From NCBI RefSeq assembly GCF_050870875.2, contig NZ_CP194041.2, positions 1,240,001-1,304,000 of the forward strand: a stretch of DNA of 64,000 nt, read 5' to 3'. This DNA comes from Agarivorans sp050870875 (GTDB taxonomy: Bacteria; Pseudomonadota; Gammaproteobacteria; Enterobacterales; Celerinatantimonadaceae). Below the pieces are notes generated by a model. That model made no database searches, had not been told where the DNA came from, and was given only the letters and a program-made list of their open reading frames with translations. Shown one piece after another: positions 60,884-64,000 of the stretch. The position numbers and the translations under genes are program-made. Each line of letters opens with the position of its first letter. Position 1 is the first letter of the stretch.

Positions 60884-61867
60884 TTATTGACTTACTGCAT
60901 TACGCCATTCTTTAGTCCATTGTTGACGCTGTTGACTCACAGTTTGTGGGTCGAGCGTTAGGTTTTTGGGGCTGATTAATGTACCGAAGGCTTCGGGTAA
61001 TTCAAGGTCGTTTGTCACCGGTAACATCCAGTTGCTGGTGGCAATAGTTTGTTGCGCGGCTTTGCTTAACAAGAAGCTTAAAAACTGCTTGGCTAGCTGT
61101 GGTTGTTTGCTAGTGGCGCTAATGGCAGCCACTTCAATTTGGCGCATATGTCCTTCACTAAACTCTGCCGCATGGTAACGATTTTCTTGTTCGACGATTA
61201 TATGGTAGGCCGGTGAGGTGGTGTAGCTCAGTACTAAATCAGCTTCGCCTTTTAAAAACATGCCATAGGCTTCACTCCAGCCTTTGGTCACAGTGACAGT
61301 TTTTGCCTGTAACTTTTGCCAGGCTGAGCTGGCCTTGTCGCCATATAGGGCTTTAACCCATAACATTAAACCCTGACCCGGTGTACTGGTGCGAGGGTCT
61401 TGATACAAAATCGTACCATCGAAGTTGTTGATCAGTTGATCCATCGATGTCGGTGGCTGTTTGAGTTTTTGATTATCGTAGATGAAAGCAAAATAGCCGT
61501 AATCGAAGGGGATAAAATCTTTATCTTGCCAATCGATGGCAAGTTTAGGTAAGTCGAGTTGGTGGGCTTGCACCGCATTTAGTGCCTTTGTTTCAGGAAT
61601 AAGATTGGTATCTAAACCTAAAATTACGTCGGCTTGGTTGCGTCCGCCTTCTAATTTAAGACGATTCAAGATGGCAACCCCATCATCTAAGCCGACCCAG
61701 TTAATGCTACAGTCGCATTGCTTTTCAAAGGCTTTGGTGAGCGCCGGTCCTGGCCCCCATTCAGAGACAAAGCTCTGGTAGGTATAGACTGTTAGCGGTG
61801 TTTTAGCTTGGCTATTAAAGCCGACAAGGCTGATTGCACAGCAGGCTAGCCATAGCAGTTTTTTCAT
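60884..61867 (-). CDS. thiB: Thiamine-binding periplasmic protein
   Basis: Solute receptor of the thiamine/TPP importer. A signal peptide covers about residues 1-20 (MKKLLWLACCAISLVGFNSQ-AK). The mature protein has TVYTYQSFVSEWGPGPALTK, CDCSINWVGLDDGVAILNR, DVILGLDTNLIPE and TVTVTKGWSEAYGMFLKGEA, the ThiB blocks. The start is ATG 61867, with AAGGAG upstream; the frame continues 26 codons further but is not part of the family. Only 17 bases separate it from the divergent kinase gene. No THI-box (TPP riboswitch) consensus is visible upstream. Confidence 0.93.
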   Translation of the reverse strand: MKKLLWLACCAISLVGFNSQAKTPLTVYTYQSFVSEWGPGPALTKAFEKQCDCSINWVGLDDGVAILNRLKLEGGRNQADVILGLDTNLIPETKALNAVQAHQLDLPKLAIDWQDKDFIPFDYGYFAFIYDNQKLKQPPTSMDQLINNFDGTILYQDPRTSTPGQGLMLWVKALYGDKASSAWQKLQAKTVTVTKGWSEAYGMFLKGEADLVLSYTTSPAYHIIVEQENRYHAAEFSEGHMRQIEVAAISATSKQPQLAKQFLSFLLSKAAQQTIATSNWMLPVTNDLELPEAFGTLISPKNLTLDPQTVSQQRQQWTKEWRNAVSQ

Positions 61868-61884
61868 CTTACACTCCTTGATTA

Positions 61885-62730
61885 TTGATTGCGCTTGGAC
61901 CATTGTTGGATGTTGATTTGTTAGATAATGCGCTGCCCCCGTCAATTTACGGGTACCTGCAGCGACACCTCGCCCCTTTGTTAAAAATTGAGCGTTTGGC
62001 CGGCGGTCATCAGCACTCGTGGTTACTGGAAACGGAAACCGAACGGCTTGTCTTACGCTTAAATCAACAACAGCCTTGTTACGGCTTGGATTATCAACGC
62101 GAAAGGGAAGTATTACAACAGCTTGAGGGGCTTCCGTGGGTAATCAGTTTACATTCTTTAAGTTATCGTCATCAATTTTTGCTGTATTACTATCAAGTTG
62201 GTGAGGTGGTTAGTGCGCAGCAGTGGCAGCAACCGACCTTATGGCAACAAGTGCTCGCGATCCTTGAGCAATTACCAGCGCGAGGTCGGGGCCTGCCTTT
62301 TTTCGATATGCCGAAGTATTTACAGGCTTACGTTAGTGATGTGAAGGCCAAACCGGCACAAGGCTGGCGGGCTAAAGCTCTAGCATGGCTCGAGCGACAA
62401 CAATGGCCTAGTGGCGTAGCCTTTAATCATCACGATCTGCATCTAGATAATCTGTTGCTGACTCCAGAGCAGCGTTTGTTGGTGCTGGACTGGGAATATG
62501 CGGCTTGCTCGATGGCAGGCTGGGATGCCGCCAGTGTTGCTCAGCGTTGTCCGGTCGATCTCCTGCAACGACAACAGTTACAACAGCTCTCTGGTTTAAG
62601 CGGCGCTCAGTTTGATTTGTTAGTGAATGCAGTGGCGCTGTTAGACTTGGCTTGGTATTGGCAATATCAGCCAGAGTTGCCGTTACTTGCCGAGCGCAGC
62701 CAAGCATGGCTGATGACAGTGAGCGCTTAG
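61885..62730 (+). CDS. Aminoglycoside-phosphotransferase-fold kinase, probably thiamine kinase
   Basis: A kinase of about 281 residues with the APH/choline-kinase fold. The glycine-poor N-lobe element is LAGGHQHSWLLETE. The catalytic loop NHHDLHLDNLLLT and the metal-binding LDWEYA are complete, and the DWEYA form resembles ThiK and choline kinases. Its divergent start, 17 bases from thiB, suggests salvage phosphorylation of imported thiamine. The start is not certain: the frame opens with TTG 61885 and lacks an early ATG, with further TTG codons at 61903 and 61906. Confidence 0.72.
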   Translation: MIALGPLLDVDLLDNALPPSIYGYLQRHLAPLLKIERLAGGHQHSWLLETETERLVLRLNQQQPCYGLDYQREREVLQQLEGLPWVISLHSLSYRHQFLLYYYQVGEVVSAQQWQQPTLWQQVLAILEQLPARGRGLPFFDMPKYLQAYVSDVKAKPAQGWRAKALAWLERQQWPSGVAFNHHDLHLDNLLLTPEQRLLVLDWEYAACSMAGWDAASVAQRCPVDLLQRQQLQQLSGLSGAQFDLLVNAVALLDLAWYWQYQPELPLLAERSQAWLMTVSA

Positions 62731-62827
62731 CTGAGGATTGGTGTTAAATATTTGCTTGAAGTTAGCGCCAAGCTAAGCAGTTCATGTTCACAGCTCACCG
62801 ACGAATAAGCTTTTACTCACGCTGTAT

Positions 62828-62858
62828 CCAAGAGCAGCCAAGTGCTGGCTGTTCTTGG
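62828..62858. terminator. Hairpin downstream of rlmJ
   Basis: CCAAGAGCAGCC pairs with GGCTGTTCTTGG (one G-U) around AAGTGCT. It lies 11 bases past the rlmJ stop but has no T tract on either strand, so termination is only probable. Confidence 0.4.
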
Positions 62859-62869
62859 AGCCTTGTCGT

Positions 62870-63712
62870 TTACTCTTCGGCTAAGATTTCGGCGCGCCAG
62901 TTGCCTTCGCCGTTTTCGCCTAAGGTGTCGGCCAGGTAGGGCAGTACTTGTTGCATCTCTTTCATTAAGGTCCAGGGCGGATTAATCACGATCATGCCAC
63001 TGGCGGTCATGCCAAACTCGTCGCTGTCGTGTTGAATGCCTAATTCAAATAACTGGATATTCCGGATCCCGCTGTTGAGCAGCGCTTTTTCCAGTTTGTC
63101 GATGCGAAAGCGTTCGACCACCGGATACCATAGTGCATAGCTACCCGAGGCAAAGCGTTTGTGCGATTCAATCAGGGTTTTGACCACCGTTTGATATTCA
63201 TCTTTAACTTCGTAAGAAGGATCGATCAATACCAGGCCGCGACGTTCTTTTGGTGGCATCAAAGCAATACAAGCTTGGTGGCCATTCTCTTGACGGATCT
63301 TACAGCGACGATCTCGTTGAAACAGGCTGTGCAGTGGTGCCTGTTCGCTGGGGTGTAGTTCGTGCAGAAACAAACGATCATCGCGGCGGAGCATCATTTT
63401 GGCAATCCACGGCGAGCCCGGATAATACTGACGGGTTTTCTCGGGATGTAATTGATTCACCAGTTTCAGATAGCTTTTTAACAACTCCGGCAAGTCGTCG
63501 GCATCCCATAACTTGCCGATGCCATTTTCGAATTCACTTCTTTTGTTGGCCTCTGGACTATTTAAGCTATAGGCGCCGGCACCCGCATGAGTGTCGATGT
63601 AGCACAGTGGTTTATCTTTCTGGGTGAGATAGGCAATGATCCGTTGTTGTACTAAGTGTTTCAGTACATCGGCAAAATTACCCGCGTGGTAGGAGTGGCG
63701 ATAGCTTAACAA
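62870..63712 (-). CDS. rlmJ: 23S rRNA m6A2030 methyltransferase
   Basis: SAM-dependent enzyme that methylates A2030 of 23S rRNA. The 280 residues fit E. coli RlmJ (YhiR). Family blocks are MLSYRHSYHAGNFADVLKH, YIDTHAGAGAYSLNS (SAM site), PGSPWIAKMMLR, the catalytic LVLIDPSYEVKDEY, ALWYPVVERFR and GMIVINPPWTL. It is transcribed alone. Confidence 0.95.
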   Translation of the reverse strand: MLSYRHSYHAGNFADVLKHLVQQRIIAYLTQKDKPLCYIDTHAGAGAYSLNSPEANKRSEFENGIGKLWDADDLPELLKSYLKLVNQLHPEKTRQYYPGSPWIAKMMLRRDDRLFLHELHPSEQAPLHSLFQRDRRCKIRQENGHQACIALMPPKERRGLVLIDPSYEVKDEYQTVVKTLIESHKRFASGSYALWYPVVERFRIDKLEKALLNSGIRNIQLFELGIQHDSDEFGMTASGMIVINPPWTLMKEMQQVLPYLADTLGENGEGNWRAEILAEE

Positions 63713-63733
63713 AGTGTAGTCTCGGCTTTACAT

Positions 63734-63759
63734 AAAAAGGGCATCGGCGAAAGCCGATG
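63734..63759 (-). terminator. Terminator for the minus-strand gene at the window end
   Basis: On the minus strand CATCGGC-TTTC-GCCGATG is followed by CCC and a T run. It lies about 50 bases downstream of the aminotransferase stop codon. Confidence 0.65.
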
Positions 63760-63809
63760 ATAATGCGCTAGTCTAGGTACAGACCCGAGCAGATGCAAGG
63801 TTAACAAGG

Positions 63810-64000
63810 CTAAATGATCTGTTGTGGCGGGGAAGGGGCGGTTTTGAGCAAGTCCACTAAAACTGCCAGCGCCTGATTCAGGTGCCGATTCGACTCCGCC
63901 TGGCCTATCGATAGACGCACCGCATTGGGGATCGACCGGTTATCCACCACAAAATGTTCGGCGGAGGCCACTTCTACGCCTGCCTGGCGGGCTGCCTGCA
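63810..64000 (-). CDS. PLP-dependent aminotransferase / MocR-type regulator, C-terminal fragment
   Basis: The minus-strand frame is open from the window edge to the TAG at 63810-63812, about 62 residues. It reads QAARQAGVEVASAEHFVVDN and then SIPNAVRLSIGQAESNRHLN, the small-domain C-terminus of fold-type I aminotransferases, most like MocR (GntR-aminotransferase fusion) proteins. The N-terminal and lysine-bearing parts lie outside the window, so regulator and plain aminotransferase cannot be told apart. Confidence 0.65.
   Translation of the reverse strand, partial: QAARQAGVEVASAEHFVVDNRSIPNAVRLSIGQAESNRHLNQALAVLVDLLKTAPSPPQQII

Noticed and set aside
61868..62000. Possible TPP riboswitch before thiB
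   Set aside because: The minus-strand leader has some G/C-rich pairing (CCCGT/ACGGG) but none of the conserved CTGAGA or GAACCTGA blocks.
63250..63627. Plus-strand frame of 125 residues inside rlmJ
   Set aside because: rlmJ is complete on the minus strand; this frame is its shadow.

Overview
The window reads as chromosomal DNA of a marine-type gammaproteobacterium (Alteromonadales/Vibrionales-like, moderate GC). The evidence is a Na+-NQR operon end (nqrF-apbE-nqrM), TRAP transport, GlgC/GlgA, MtgA, RlmI/RlmJ, Zur and a ThiBPQ importer, all closest in feel to Enterobacterales/Vibrio/Shewanella relatives. I cannot name a genus from sequence alone. There is no phage, transposase, CRISPR or plasmid signature; most of the window is ordinary housekeeping and catabolic DNA with many well-formed intrinsic terminators.

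Layout. 0-2.1 kb: 3' end of the sodium-pumping NADH:quinone reductase operon with its flavin (ApbE) and iron (NqrM) maturation factors. 2.1-3.9 kb: periplasmic gamma-glutamyltransferase. 4.5-7.7 kb: a DoxX / glutathionyl-hydroquinone reductase / DODA-type dioxygenase operon with a divergent LysR regulator. 7.9-12.2 kb: a YiaK-type reductase, a LysR regulator and the glutathione-dependent formaldehyde pathway (frmA, frmB). 12.4-17.0 kb: two MFS exporters, each beside a divergent regulator (MmyB-like XRE; LysR). 17.7-18.7 kb: class 3 lipase.

18.7-28.0 kb: a sugar-acid catabolic cluster. It holds uxaA, uxaB, a three-gene TRAP transporter, an aldolase-like protein that has lost the KDPG-aldolase Schiff-base lysine, an LgoR-type regulator with two winged helices, and LgoD (L-galactonate 5-dehydrogenase). 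Together they should import a sugar acid and run L-galactonate -> D-tagaturonate -> D-altronate -> 2-keto-3-deoxygluconate. This is the most distinctive system here.

28-41.4 kb: RlmI, a GST, a cation-diffusion exporter, MepM-like endopeptidase, Zur (with a Zur-box-like site and a possible small RNA), a PAS-GGDEF cyclase, GrpB and MarC proteins, tRNA-Phe, a YdcN/YdcO-like regulator-transporter pair separated by three 38-bp-spaced palindromic operators, MtgA, and a complementary pair of bacterioferritin subunits. 41.4-50.9 kb: a HAD hydrolase, an unusual membrane protein with a pullulanase-type CBM41/PUD domain and a long coiled coil, Tas, a UDG-family protein, PhhB, malate synthase G, and small metal-binding proteins. 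50.6-53.8 kb: glgC-glgA followed by a ComFB-domain protein. 53.9-57.0 kb: rsmC interrupted by a one-base frameshift, dapA behind a leader containing a terminator and a possible antiterminator, and a PAS protein with a degenerate GGDEF domain. 57.1-64 kb: an SMP-30 protein, an unrecognised small protein, the thiB-thiP-thiQ importer divergent from a ThiK-like kinase, rlmJ, and the C-terminus of a MocR-type aminotransferase/regulator.
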